Part shown: positions 19,713 to 27,708 of the stretch, piece by piece
How the letters are laid out: each line of letters opens with the position of its first letter
How positions within the stretch are numbered: the stretch's first letter is position 1
Assembly (NCBI RefSeq): GCF_014649995.1
Contig: NZ_BMUC01000002.1
Location: 442,550 to 506,549, forward strand
Reading direction: 5' to 3'
Source of the DNA: Streptomyces griseoflavus
GTDB taxonomy: Bacteria > Actinomycetota > Actinomycetes > Streptomycetales > Streptomycetaceae
DNA: 64,000 bases
The notes under the pieces: model-generated
What the model was told of the DNA's origin: nothing
Database searches by the model: none
The model's input: only the letters and a program-made list of their open reading frames with translations
Made by a program: the position numbers and the translations under genes

Positions 19713-20990
19713 GTGGGCCTTGTCGTGCAGAAGTACGGAGGCTCCTCCGTAGCCGATGCCGAAGGCATCAAGCGCGTCGCCAAGAGGATCGTGGAAGCCA
19801 AGAGGAACGGCCACCAGGTGGTCGCCGTGGTTTCCGCGATGGGCGACACGACGGACGAGCTGATCGATCTCGCCGAGCAGGTATCCCCGATCCCTGCCGG
19901 GCGGGAGCTCGACATGCTGCTGACTGCCGGAGAGCGGATCTCCATGGCCCTGCTGGCCATGGCGATCAAGAACCTGGGCCACAACGCCCAGAGCTTCACC
20001 GGCAGCCAGGCAGGTGTCATCACCGACTCGGTCCACAACAAAGCCCGCATCATCGATGTCACGCCGGGCCGGATCAAGGCCTCGGTGGACGAGGGCAACA
20101 TCGCCATCGTCGCCGGTTTCCAGGGCGTCAGCCAGGACACCAAGGACATCACCACGCTCGGCCGCGGCGGCTCCGACACCACCGCCGTCGCCCTCGCCGC
20201 CGCGCTCGACGCCGAGGTCTGCGAGATCTACACGGACGTCGACGGCGTGTTCACCGCCGACCCGCGCGTGGTGACGAAGGCCCAGAAGATCGACTGGATC
20301 TCGTTCGAGGACATGCTCGAACTGGCGGCCTCCGGTTCCAAGGTGCTGCTCCACCGCTGTGTGGAGTACGCCCGCCGGTACAACATCCCGATCCACGTCC
20401 GCTCGTCCTTCAGCGGACTGCGGGGCACGTGGGTCAGCAGCGAGCCGACGAAGCAAGGGGACAAGCAGGTGGAGCAGGCTCTCATCTCCGGTGTCGCGCA
20501 CGACACCTCCGAGGCCAAGGTCACGGTCGTCGGCGTGCCGGACAAGCCCGGCGAGGCGGCTTCGATCTTCCGCACGATCGCCGACGCCGAGATCAACATC
20601 GACATGGTCGTGCAGAACGTGTCCGCCGCCTCCACGGGCCTGACGGACATCTCCTTCACCCTCCCGAAGACCGAGGGCCGCAAGGCCATCGACGCCCTGG
20701 AGAAGAACAAGGGCACCATCGGCTTCGACTCCCTGCGCTACGACGACCAGATCGGCAAGATCTCCCTGGTCGGCGCGGGCATGAAGACCAACCCGGGCGT
20801 CACCGCCGACTTCTTCACCGCGCTCAGCGACGCCGGCGTCAACATCGAGCTGATCTCGACGTCCGAGATCCGCATCTCGGTCGTCACCCGCAAGGACGAC
20901 GTGCCCGGGGCCGTCCGCGCCGTGCACTCCGCCTTCGGACTGGACTCCGACAGCGACGAGGCCGTGGTCTACGGAGGCACCGGCCGCTGA
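19713..20990 (+). CDS. ask: Aspartate kinase (alpha subunit, full length)
   Basis: Phosphorylates aspartate, the entry step to lysine, threonine, methionine and diaminopimelate, in the cytoplasm. It has 425 residues: an N-terminal kinase domain ([12 protein letters not shown] at the start, [19 protein letters not shown] around 155) and two C-terminal ACT domains (from about 265, for example [16 protein letters not shown] and [17 protein letters not shown]). The latter bind feedback inhibitors. The start is GTG 19713 with GAGGAG upstream. It overlaps asd by one base. An internal in-frame start for a beta subunit is listed separately. Confidence 0.97.
   Translation: MGLVVQKYGGSSVADAEGIKRVAKRIVEAKRNGHQVVAVVSAMGDTTDELIDLAEQVSPIPAGRELDMLLTAGERISMALLAMAIKNLGHNAQSFTGSQAGVITDSVHNKARIIDVTPGRIKASVDEGNIAIVAGFQGVSQDTKDITTLGRGGSDTTAVALAAALDAEVCEIYTDVDGVFTADPRVVTKAQKIDWISFEDMLELAASGSKVLLHRCVEYARRYNIPIHVRSSFSGLRGTWVSSEPTKQGDKQVEQALISGVAHDTSEAKVTVVGVPDKPGEAASIFRTIADAEINIDMVVQNVSAASTGLTDISFTLPKTEGRKAIDALEKNKGTIGFDSLRYDDQIGKISLVGAGMKTNPGVTADFFTALSDAGVNIELISTSEIRISVVTRKDDVPGAVRAVHSAFGLDSDSDEAVVYGGTGR
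20469..20990 (+). CDS. Aspartate kinase beta subunit (internal start)
   Basis: Actinobacterial and Bacillus aspartokinases of this type make a short beta chain from an internal start in the same frame. Here GTG 20469 (codon 253) is preceded, 8 bp upstream, by AAGGGG at 20455-20460. It would give 173 residues (start [12 protein letters not shown]), covering exactly the two ACT domains, as in Corynebacterium LysC. The alpha2-beta2 enzyme and its feedback control depend on this product in relatives. The start is inferred from position and ribosome site. Confidence 0.7.
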   Translation: MEQALISGVAHDTSEAKVTVVGVPDKPGEAASIFRTIADAEINIDMVVQNVSAASTGLTDISFTLPKTEGRKAIDALEKNKGTIGFDSLRYDDQIGKISLVGAGMKTNPGVTADFFTALSDAGVNIELISTSEIRISVVTRKDDVPGAVRAVHSAFGLDSDSDEAVVYGGTGR

Positions 20991-22063
20991 TGGCCCGACC
21001 CGAGGGACCCGGACGTTCCGGGCGGCCGACGCTCGCGGTCGTGGGAGCGACCGGGGCCGTCGGCACGGTCATGCTCCAGATCCTGTCCCAGCGGGCGGAC
21101 GTCTGGGGCGAGATCCGGCTCATCGCCTCCCCGCGCTCGGCCGGCCGCAAACTGGCCGTGCGCGGTGAAGAGGTGGAGGTCGTGGCGCTCACCGAGGAGG
21201 CCTTCGACGGGGTCGACGTCGCGATGTTCGACGTCCCCGACGAGGTCGCCGAGCAGTGGGCGCCCGTCGCCGCCGCGCGGGGCGCGGTGGTCGTCGACAA
21301 CTCCGGCGCCTTCCGCATGGACCCGGACGTGCCGCTCGTCGTGCCCGAGGTCAACCCGCACGCCGTGCGCAGGCGCCCGCGCGGGATCGTCGCCAACCCG
21401 AACTGCACCACCCTGTCGATGATCGTCGCGCTGGGCGCGCTGCACGCCGAGTTCGGCCTGCGCGAGCTGGTCGTCTCCTCGTACCAGGCGGTCAGCGGTG
21501 CCGGACTCGCGGGCGTGCGGGCCCTGCGCCGGCAGATGTCCCTGGTGGCCGGCACGGAGCTGGGGACCCACCCCGGCGACGTACGGCGGGCCGTGGGGGA
21601 CGACACCGGTCCGTTCGCGGAGCCGGTCGCGCTGAACGTCGTGCCGTGGGCCGGTTCGCTGCGCGAGGACGGCTGGTCCTCCGAGGAGATGAAGGTCCGC
21701 GACGAGACCCGCAAGATCCTGGGCCTGCCCACACTCCCCGTGGCGGTCACCTGCGTCCGCGTCCCCGTCGTCACCACGCACTCCCTCACCGTGCACGCCC
21801 GCTTCGAGGGCGAGGTCACCGTCGACAGGGCGCGCGAGATCCTCGCCACCGCCCCCGGCGTCGTCCTGTTCGACAACCCGGCCGCGGGGGAGTTCCCCAC
21901 CCCCGCCGATGTCGTCGGCACCGATCCGACCTGGGTCGGGCGGGTACGGCGGGCCCTGGACGACCCCACGGCCCTGGAGCTGTTCGTGTGCGGGGACAAC
22001 CTGCGCAAGGGCGCGGCGCTCAACACCGCACAGATCGCCGAGCTCGTGGGGGCCGGGCAGTAA
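20990..22063 (+). CDS. asd: Aspartate-semialdehyde dehydrogenase
   Basis: Reduces beta-aspartyl phosphate with NADPH to aspartate semialdehyde, the second step after Ask. It has 357 residues, with an N-terminal Rossmann motif ([15 protein letters not shown]), the active-site Cys in NPNCTTLS (about residue 139), the substrate-binding QAVSGAG segment and a C-terminal [12 protein letters not shown]. The start ATG 20990 overlaps the ask stop (TGATG), giving tight coupling. The gene is about 15 residues longer at the N-terminus than many homologues. Confidence 0.97.
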   Translation: MARPEGPGRSGRPTLAVVGATGAVGTVMLQILSQRADVWGEIRLIASPRSAGRKLAVRGEEVEVVALTEEAFDGVDVAMFDVPDEVAEQWAPVAAARGAVVVDNSGAFRMDPDVPLVVPEVNPHAVRRRPRGIVANPNCTTLSMIVALGALHAEFGLRELVVSSYQAVSGAGLAGVRALRRQMSLVAGTELGTHPGDVRRAVGDDTGPFAEPVALNVVPWAGSLREDGWSSEEMKVRDETRKILGLPTLPVAVTCVRVPVVTTHSLTVHARFEGEVTVDRAREILATAPGVVLFDNPAAGEFPTPADVVGTDPTWVGRVRRALDDPTALELFVCGDNLRKGAALNTAQIAELVGAGQ

Positions 22064-22262
22064 AAAGTTCTGGATCACAGAGGATTCGTTTGTAGGATCT
22101 GTGTAAGTCTCGCGCGCCGGGTTCTCGGTCTGGACCACTTGTCACCGCAGGTACGGCAACCGAGGATTGCACCAGGATTCACCTCCCCGTTCTCCGCAAC
22201 CGAGCGGAGGGCGGGGAGCGTCTTTGCGGTCACCCGTTCCGGGGCGCGGGGACGCTGCCTTT

Positions 22263-22304
22263 CAGACGTGGGGACGTCTGGAACCGGACGTGGGGACGTC
22301 CGTT
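22263..22304 (+). promoter_or_regulatory. Twin palindromes and ECF-like promoter before the sigma gene
   Basis: CAGACGT-GGGG-ACGTCTG (22263-22280) and CGGACGT-GGGG-ACGTCCG (22285-22302) are two 7-4-7 palindromes spaced exactly 22 bp. GGAAC at 22280-22284 and CGTT at 22301-22304, separated by 16 bp, form an ECF-type -35/-10 pair whose spacer is the second palindrome. They lie in the 393-bp gap between asd and the sigma gene, about 150 bp before its start. Confidence 0.5.
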
Positions 22305-22456
22305 CATATGGGACACAGGGGAAGAGCGGGTCGCATGAGGGCATTTGATGCGCTGTCGGTGGTGCTGCCCGACGCGGGCGGGCGGCCGGCTCCGGCCGGC
22401 GCAGAAGTGACGCCCGGCACGTACAACCCTTACGGGGGGAAGCGTGTCCAACTGGC

Positions 22457-23131
22457 GTGGCTGAGGTACTCGACTTCACAGCGCCGCGCGGCACGGCCCT
22501 CCGGCCGCCCCGCCAGGCTCTCCGACCCCGCATGCCCGGTGCGTCCGGCGGCGGCATGCCGGTGATCGCCCGCATGCCCGCAGCGCGGCCCGCCCGCATA
22601 CCCGGTCAGCGTGACGGCACCGACGACGTCGTGGCGGCCGGCACCACCGTCGACCACCTCACCGAGACCTACCGCGCGCACTACCGCTCGCTGCTCGGCC
22701 TCGCGGCGCTGCTGCTCGACGACACCGCCTCGTGCGAGGACGTCGTCCAGGAGGCGTTCATCCGCGTCCACTCCGCCCGCAAACGCGTCCGGGACCCGGA
22801 GAAGACCCTGGCCTATCTGCGCCAGACGGTGGTCAACCTGTCCCGTTCCGCGCTGCGCCGCCGCATCCTCGGCCTGAAGCTGCTCTCCAAGCCCATGCCG
22901 GACATGGCGAGCGCGGAGGAGGGCGCCTACGACCAGCTGGAGCGCGACTCCCTCATCAAGGCGATGAAGAACCTCCAGCGCCGCCAGCGCGAGGTGCTGG
23001 TGCTGCGCTACTTCGCGGACATGACGGAGGCTCAGGTCGCCGAGACGCTCGGCATCTCGCTGGGCTCGGTCAAGGCGTACGGCTCGCGCGGCATCGCGGC
23101 GCTGCGGGTGGCCATGGGGGCGTCGGCATGA
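22457..23131 (+). CDS. RNA polymerase sigma factor, SigE family
   Basis: Sigma-70-like factor of 224 residues. It has an unusual basic, Pro-rich N-terminal extension (about residues 1-60). Region 2 (YRSLLGLAALLLDD, CEDVVQEAFIRVHSAR) binds the core enzyme and -10, and region 4 (RRQREVLVLRYFADM, VAETLGISLGSVKAYGSRG) binds -35. There is no region 1.1 or 3, as in ECF factors. The start was placed at GTG 22457; the GGGGGGAAG upstream is about 14 bp away, so the start is uncertain. It overlaps the next gene by 4 nt (ATGA), the usual arrangement for a sigma factor and its membrane regulator. Confidence 0.88.
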   Translation: MAEVLDFTAPRGTALRPPRQALRPRMPGASGGGMPVIARMPAARPARIPGQRDGTDDVVAAGTTVDHLTETYRAHYRSLLGLAALLLDDTASCEDVVQEAFIRVHSARKRVRDPEKTLAYLRQTVVNLSRSALRRRILGLKLLSKPMPDMASAEEGAYDQLERDSLIKAMKNLQRRQREVLVLRYFADMTEAQVAETLGISLGSVKAYGSRGIAALRVAMGASA

Positions 23132-24459
23132 GCGACGGCAGCAACGCGGGTCGCGAGGACCGCGAGCCGGAGACCGACCGCACGGCCGGTGCCGGACGGG
23201 AGACCGAGGGCGTACCGGAGACCGGGGACGCCCTGGACACCGACGACGAGCGGGATACCGGCACCGGACGGGACGCTGGGGACGCGGGGGACACCGGCAC
23301 CGGGCGGGACACCGGAGGCGCCCGGGAGACCGGGGACGGGCCGGCGCGGCTGCGCGGGCTCGTGACGCCGCACGGGCAAGAGCCGAAGCACACGCACGCT
23401 GGGAACGGAACTGTGAACCACGGCCTGGACGACCGAGGCCCCGAAGGGCTCGACTCGGACGAGCTGGAACTGCGCACCCTGCTGCGGCAGGCGGTGCGCG
23501 AGGTGGAGCCGGGCGACGGCACCCTGGACTACCTGCGCCGGGCCGTCCCCGCCCGCCGGGCACGCAAACGCCAGGCCCTCGTCGGCATGGCCGCCGCCGC
23601 CCTCTTCGTCGGCACGGCCGTCCCCGCCCTGGTGCACGTCACCACCACCGCCGGCTCCGACGCCAACCCGTCGGCCGTCGGCCACGCCTCGCAGGCGCAG
23701 GGCGGCACCGGTCACGGCAAGGACCCCAGCGGCGGCGAGAGCACCGCGGGCGGCTCCTCGGACGAGGTCGGCGGCGGAACCGAGGGCGACGAGAAGGACG
23801 AGGACAAGGGCGGCACGAGCACCGGTTCCGGTACGGGCGCGTCCGAGGGCGCCGACCCCTCGGCCGGCACGTCCGCCGGGGTGCCCGCATGCACCGCCGC
23901 CCAGCTCGGCCCGGCGGCGGCGAGCAGCGCCGCTCCCGACTCCACGGGCGCGGTCTACGGCTCCTTCCGGGTCACCAACGTCTCCACGGCCGGCTGCACG
24001 GTCGACGGCCCCGGCGTCGTCGGCGTCACCGCGCAGGGTGCCGCCTCGTCCGCCAAGGTGGGCTCGGTACGGCACGTGGCGGGGGACGCGGCCGCCGGGC
24101 TGCCCGACCCCTCCCAGGAGGCGGGGCAGCTGGTCCTCGAGCCGGGCGCGGCCTACGAGGTGCGGTTCGCCTGGGTGCCCTCCGAGACCTGCCCCACCCC
24201 GGGCGGTACGCCGGGCGGCGGCACCGGCGGGCCCTCGCCCGACCCGACGCCCTCGGGCGATCCGACCACGACGACCGGCGCGTCGGCGGGCACCGAAGGC
24301 GGCACGACGACGCAGACGGTCCGGGCGGACGGCGGGACCGAGGGCAGCGTGGCGGTGTCCTACACGGCGTCGACGGGCTCCGGCTCGGCCACCACGACCG
24401 TGGGCAACGCGTGCGCGGGGACGGTCTACTGGACGGGGCTGCTGGCACCCGCCGGCTGA
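23128..24459 (+). CDS. Sigma-linked membrane protein with DUF4232-like extracytoplasmic domain
   Basis: Protein of 443 residues, translationally coupled to the sigma gene. The N-terminal ~75 residues are an acidic low-complexity stretch of repeated RDTG/GETG-type units. A short segment (DELELRTLLRQAVREVEPGDGTLDYLRRAVPARRARKR) precedes one membrane helix at about 152-174. Outside the membrane is a Gly/Ser-rich linker, then a Cys-containing domain (CTAAQLGP to SFRVTNVSTAGCTVDGPGV) resembling DUF4232. By context it may be the anti-sigma factor or sensor, but no zinc anti-sigma motif is visible. Its 3' end overlaps the convergent SURF1 gene by 34 bp. Confidence 0.7.
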   Translation: MSDGSNAGREDREPETDRTAGAGRETEGVPETGDALDTDDERDTGTGRDAGDAGDTGTGRDTGGARETGDGPARLRGLVTPHGQEPKHTHAGNGTVNHGLDDRGPEGLDSDELELRTLLRQAVREVEPGDGTLDYLRRAVPARRARKRQALVGMAAAALFVGTAVPALVHVTTTAGSDANPSAVGHASQAQGGTGHGKDPSGGESTAGGSSDEVGGGTEGDEKDEDKGGTSTGSGTGASEGADPSAGTSAGVPACTAAQLGPAAASSAAPDSTGAVYGSFRVTNVSTAGCTVDGPGVVGVTAQGAASSAKVGSVRHVAGDAAAGLPDPSQEAGQLVLEPGAAYEVRFAWVPSETCPTPGGTPGGGTGGPSPDPTPSGDPTTTTGASAGTEGGTTTQTVRADGGTEGSVAVSYTASTGSGSATTTVGNACAGTVYWTGLLAPAG

Positions 24460-25244
24460 CGGGGGGCGTCGGCGTCGCCGGCCCCCTCCTCCGCGAGGCC
24501 CAGCTCCGCGTCGCGGGCGAGTTCCAGCTCGCGGCGCAGCAGACGGAACCACATGAAGATCACGAAGCCGACGAAGGCGAACCACTCGGCGGTGTAGCCG
24601 AGGTTCTGGAACGCCTTCAGGTCCAGCCCGGTGCCGCCCGGCGCGGACGCCGGTACCGCCTTCATGCCGGAATCCCCGCGGTTGAGGGTGACCCAGGCGT
24701 CGTACACGTCGTACGGCACCAGGTTGACCAGCGAGGCCGAGCTGATCGCGGCCGTCTGGCCCTCCGGCAGGCCGCCGCGGGCGCTGACGCCGTTGCTGCC
24801 CGGGGTCTCGGACGCCTGGAGCGCGCCGGTGACGGTGACCTCGCCCGAGGGCGGCGCGGGCACCTTCGCGGGGTCGGGCTCGCCGGGCAGCCATCCCCGT
24901 ACGACCGGCAGGGCGCGGCCGGTGTCGGTGCGCAGCAGCGTCAGGACGTAGTAGCCGTCCTCGCCGTCCACCGTCCGGTCGGGCACGAGCAGCTCGGTGT
25001 CGTACCGGCCGCTCGCGGTGGTCTGCTTGCCGGAGGTGGCCTTGGTCACGGGCAGCAGACCGTCCAGCGGCCGGGCCTCCTCCCGCTGGTCCGAGACGAC
25101 CCGCTCCTCGGCGTCGCGGTGATTGTCCACCCGGTCCTCGAACCGGCCCAGCTGCCAGGACCCCATGAAGATGCAGAAGGGGATGGACAGCAGCAGGAAG
25201 ACGTTGATCCCCCACCAGCGGGGCGTCAGCAGAAACCGGTACAC
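24426..25244 (-). CDS. SURF1 family cytochrome oxidase assembly protein
   Basis: Membrane protein of 272 residues with the SURF1 layout: one helix near the N-terminus (WWGINVFLLLSIPFCIFMGSWQLGR), a long extracytoplasmic domain (GRYDTELLVPDR, VRGWLPG) and a second helix near the C-terminus (EWFAFVGFVIFMWFRLLRRE). The family helps assemble haem aa3 cytochrome c oxidase. The start GTG 25244 (VYRFLL) was chosen to match family N-termini; ATG 25334 would add 30 low-complexity residues. The stop TAG lies inside the convergent membrane-protein gene. Confidence 0.88.
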   Translation of the reverse strand: MYRFLLTPRWWGINVFLLLSIPFCIFMGSWQLGRFEDRVDNHRDAEERVVSDQREEARPLDGLLPVTKATSGKQTTASGRYDTELLVPDRTVDGEDGYYVLTLLRTDTGRALPVVRGWLPGEPDPAKVPAPPSGEVTVTGALQASETPGSNGVSARGGLPEGQTAAISSASLVNLVPYDVYDAWVTLNRGDSGMKAVPASAPGGTGLDLKAFQNLGYTAEWFAFVGFVIFMWFRLLRRELELARDAELGLAEEGAGDADAPRQPAGASSPVQ

Positions 25245-25693
25245 GCCCTTAACGGTACGGGTCCGCGCCCGGTTCCCGGCCCGCGGGGTCGGTACGGGGA
25301 CGGGGGACGTCCGCGCCGCGGACGGCGCGTCCATGACCGCTCGACCAGATGTTCGCGGCCCGTCGGCGGCCCGTACGGCTCGGGCCGGAAGCCGGTGATC
25401 GCCGGTGATCGCCGGACGAGCCCGGAGGCGTCGGCGGCGAAGGAGGAGAGGGCGTCCGTCTTCCGCGCACCGGCCGTGAACCGCAGCCGGGTGTCCTCCT
25501 GACACCGCGGCCGGGTGACCACCTGACCCGGCCCGGCGACGACGTCCACGGGCCGGGGCGGGCGGCCCCGGCCCTTGGACGGGGGGCCCGCCGACGCGGG
25601 TGGGTGCGGGGGCGGTGACGGATCCGGTGGAGGTTGTCCACAGGGCTGGGGACCGTGTCGGTGGAATGCCCCGCGGACGGGCAAGATGGGGTC
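25245..25693. promoter_or_regulatory. 449-bp divergent intergenic region with DnaA box
   Basis: The region between SURF1 and the S9 peptidase gene has no supported gene. It contains GGTGATCGCC twice in tandem (about 25395-25415) and TTGTCCACA at 25634-25642, a perfect match to the Streptomyces DnaA-box consensus, 52 bp before the peptidase start. Confidence 0.45.
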
Positions 25694-27541
25694 ATGACTG
25701 AGAGCAACGGGTCCGACGCGCCGGGCCGGGCGGACCACCAGACCGATCGAGCCGGACAGGGCGAGGGGATGCCCGACTGGGAGAAGCGCTTCCGGGCGCC
25801 CCGGGTCTCCTTGCCCGACTGGGCCGAGGACGCCCCCGACCGCTCCCTGTTCGTGTCGAACGCCACGGGGACCTACGAGCTGTACGCGTGGGACCGCTCG
25901 ACGGGTGATCAGCGTCAGGTGACGCACCGGCCCAACGGCACGACGGACGGCGTGCTCTCGCCGGACGGCGAGTGGATCTGGTGGTTCGACGACAAGGACG
26001 GCGACGAGTTCGGCGTCTGGCGGCGGCAGCGGTTCACGGGCGGCGAGGACGAGCCGGCGGCCCCGGGCCTGGACCCGTCCTACCCCGCCGGTCTCGCGCT
26101 CGGCCGGGACGGCCGTACGGCGGTCGTGGGCCGTTCCACGGACGAGGACGGGACGACGATCCACCTGGTCCGCACCGGCGAGGCGCCGGTGGAGCTGTAC
26201 CGGCACCGTGAGTCGGCGGGCGTCGGCGACCTCTCCTACGACGGTTCGCTGATCGCCGTGGAGCACACCGAGCACGGGGACGCCATGCACTCCGCGCTGC
26301 GGGTGATGCGCCCCGACGGCACGACGGTCGCCGAGCTCGACGACACCGAGGGCGGCACGAAGGAGCTGGGCCTGGAGGTGCTGGGCTTCGCCCCGGTGGA
26401 GGGCGACACCCGGCTGCTCATCGGGCATCAGCGGCGCGGCCGCTGGGAGCCCCTGGTGTGGGACGTGGCGACGGGGGAGGAGAGCGACCTCGCGCTGGAA
26501 CTGCCCGGCGACGTCAGCGCCGAGTGGTACCCGGACGGCACGGGGCTGCTCATCGCGCACGGCTTCGAGGCGCGCGGCGAGCTGTTCCGCTACGACCTGG
26601 CCGAGCGCCGACTGGTGGAGATGCCCACCCCGCGCGGCGCCGTCTCGGGTGCGACGGTCCGCCCCGACGGCAGCGTGGAGTACCTGTGGTCGTCGGCGGC
26701 GCAGCCGCCGGTGGTGCGGTCCACGGCGGGCGGAGTGGTCCTCGACCCGCCCGGGATGAAGTCGCCCGGTTCGGTGCCGGTGGAGGACGTGTGGGTGGAG
26801 GGGCCCGGCGGCCGCATCCACGCGCTCGTCCAGAAGCCGGCCGGCGCGACCGGCCCGCTCCCCACGGTCTTCGACATCCACGGCGGCCCCACCTGGCACG
26901 ACAGCGACTCCTTCGCGGCGGGCCCGGCGGCCTGGGTCGACCACGGCTACGCGGTGGTCCGCGTCAACTACCGGGGTTCCACCGGCTACGGGCGCGCCTG
27001 GACCGACGCCCTGAAGCACCGGGTGGGCCTGATCGAGCTGGAGGACATCGAGGCGGTCCGCGCGTGGGCGGTCGACTCCGGCCTGGCGGACCCCGCCCGG
27101 CTGATCCTCACCGGCGGCTCCTGGGGCGGCTACCTCACGCTGCTCGGTCTCGGCACGCAGCCGGACGCGTGGGCGCTGGGCATCGCGGCGGTCCCGGTCG
27201 CCGACTACGTCACGGCCTACCACGACGAGATGGAGGCGCTGAAGGCGATGGACCGCACGCTGCTCGGCGGCACGCCGGAGGAGGTCCCCGAACGCTTCGA
27301 GGCGTCCTCCCCCATCACCTACGTCGACCGGGTCAAGGCCCCGGTCTACATCTCGGCCGGCGTGAACGACCCGCGCTGTCCCATCCAGCAGATCGAGAAC
27401 TACGTCAAGCGCCTGGAGTCACGCGAGGCGGTCCACGAGGTCTACCGCTACGACGCGGGCCACGGCTCCCTGGTCGTCGACGAACGCATCAAGCAGATCC
27501 GCCTGGAGCTCGACTTCGCCGCCAGACACCTCCCGGCGTAG
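25694..27541 (+). CDS. S9 family peptidase (dipeptidyl aminopeptidase/acylaminoacyl peptidase type)
   Basis: Serine peptidase of 615 residues. An N-terminal beta-propeller (about 30-350; repeats such as LSPDGEWIWWFDD and YDGSLIAVEH) gates access to a C-terminal alpha/beta hydrolase domain. The catalytic triad is readable: Ser476 in GGSWGGYLT, Asp559 in GVNDPRCP and His590 in DAGHGSLV. The oxyanion segment FDIHGGPTWHD is also present. There is no signal peptide, so it acts on peptides in the cytoplasm. The start is ATG 25694. A terminator follows directly. Confidence 0.95.
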   Translation: MTESNGSDAPGRADHQTDRAGQGEGMPDWEKRFRAPRVSLPDWAEDAPDRSLFVSNATGTYELYAWDRSTGDQRQVTHRPNGTTDGVLSPDGEWIWWFDDKDGDEFGVWRRQRFTGGEDEPAAPGLDPSYPAGLALGRDGRTAVVGRSTDEDGTTIHLVRTGEAPVELYRHRESAGVGDLSYDGSLIAVEHTEHGDAMHSALRVMRPDGTTVAELDDTEGGTKELGLEVLGFAPVEGDTRLLIGHQRRGRWEPLVWDVATGEESDLALELPGDVSAEWYPDGTGLLIAHGFEARGELFRYDLAERRLVEMPTPRGAVSGATVRPDGSVEYLWSSAAQPPVVRSTAGGVVLDPPGMKSPGSVPVEDVWVEGPGGRIHALVQKPAGATGPLPTVFDIHGGPTWHDSDSFAAGPAAWVDHGYAVVRVNYRGSTGYGRAWTDALKHRVGLIELEDIEAVRAWAVDSGLADPARLILTGGSWGGYLTLLGLGTQPDAWALGIAAVPVADYVTAYHDEMEALKAMDRTLLGGTPEEVPERFEASSPITYVDRVKAPVYISAGVNDPRCPIQQIENYVKRLESREAVHEVYRYDAGHGSLVVDERIKQIRLELDFAARHLPA

Positions 27542-27544
27542 CCA

Positions 27545-27587
27545 CACCCCCCGGCCCGCAGCTCCCGCGGCTGCGGGCCGGGGGGTG
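27545..27587. terminator. Bidirectional terminator after the S9 peptidase
   Basis: A perfect 17-bp stem, CACCCCCCGGCCCGCAG at 27545-27561 and its complement at 27571-27587, with a 9-nt loop, four bases after the peptidase stop and facing the convergent RCK-channel gene. Confidence 0.85.
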
Positions 27588-27708
27588 CCCCCCGCCGGCG
27601 CGGGCGAGCGAACCCGCCCCCCGCCCGGCCCCGGCGTCGGATCAACGTCCGGTCGTACGGCACCGCCGGCAGGGGCGACTGAACTCACCCCGCCCCACCC
27701 GCGCCGGA

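Noticed and set aside
22335-22565. A leader gene overlapping the start of the sigma factor gene
   Set aside because: An ATG opens a 76-codon frame, but it has no clear ribosome site and its second half is an out-of-frame reading of the sigma gene.
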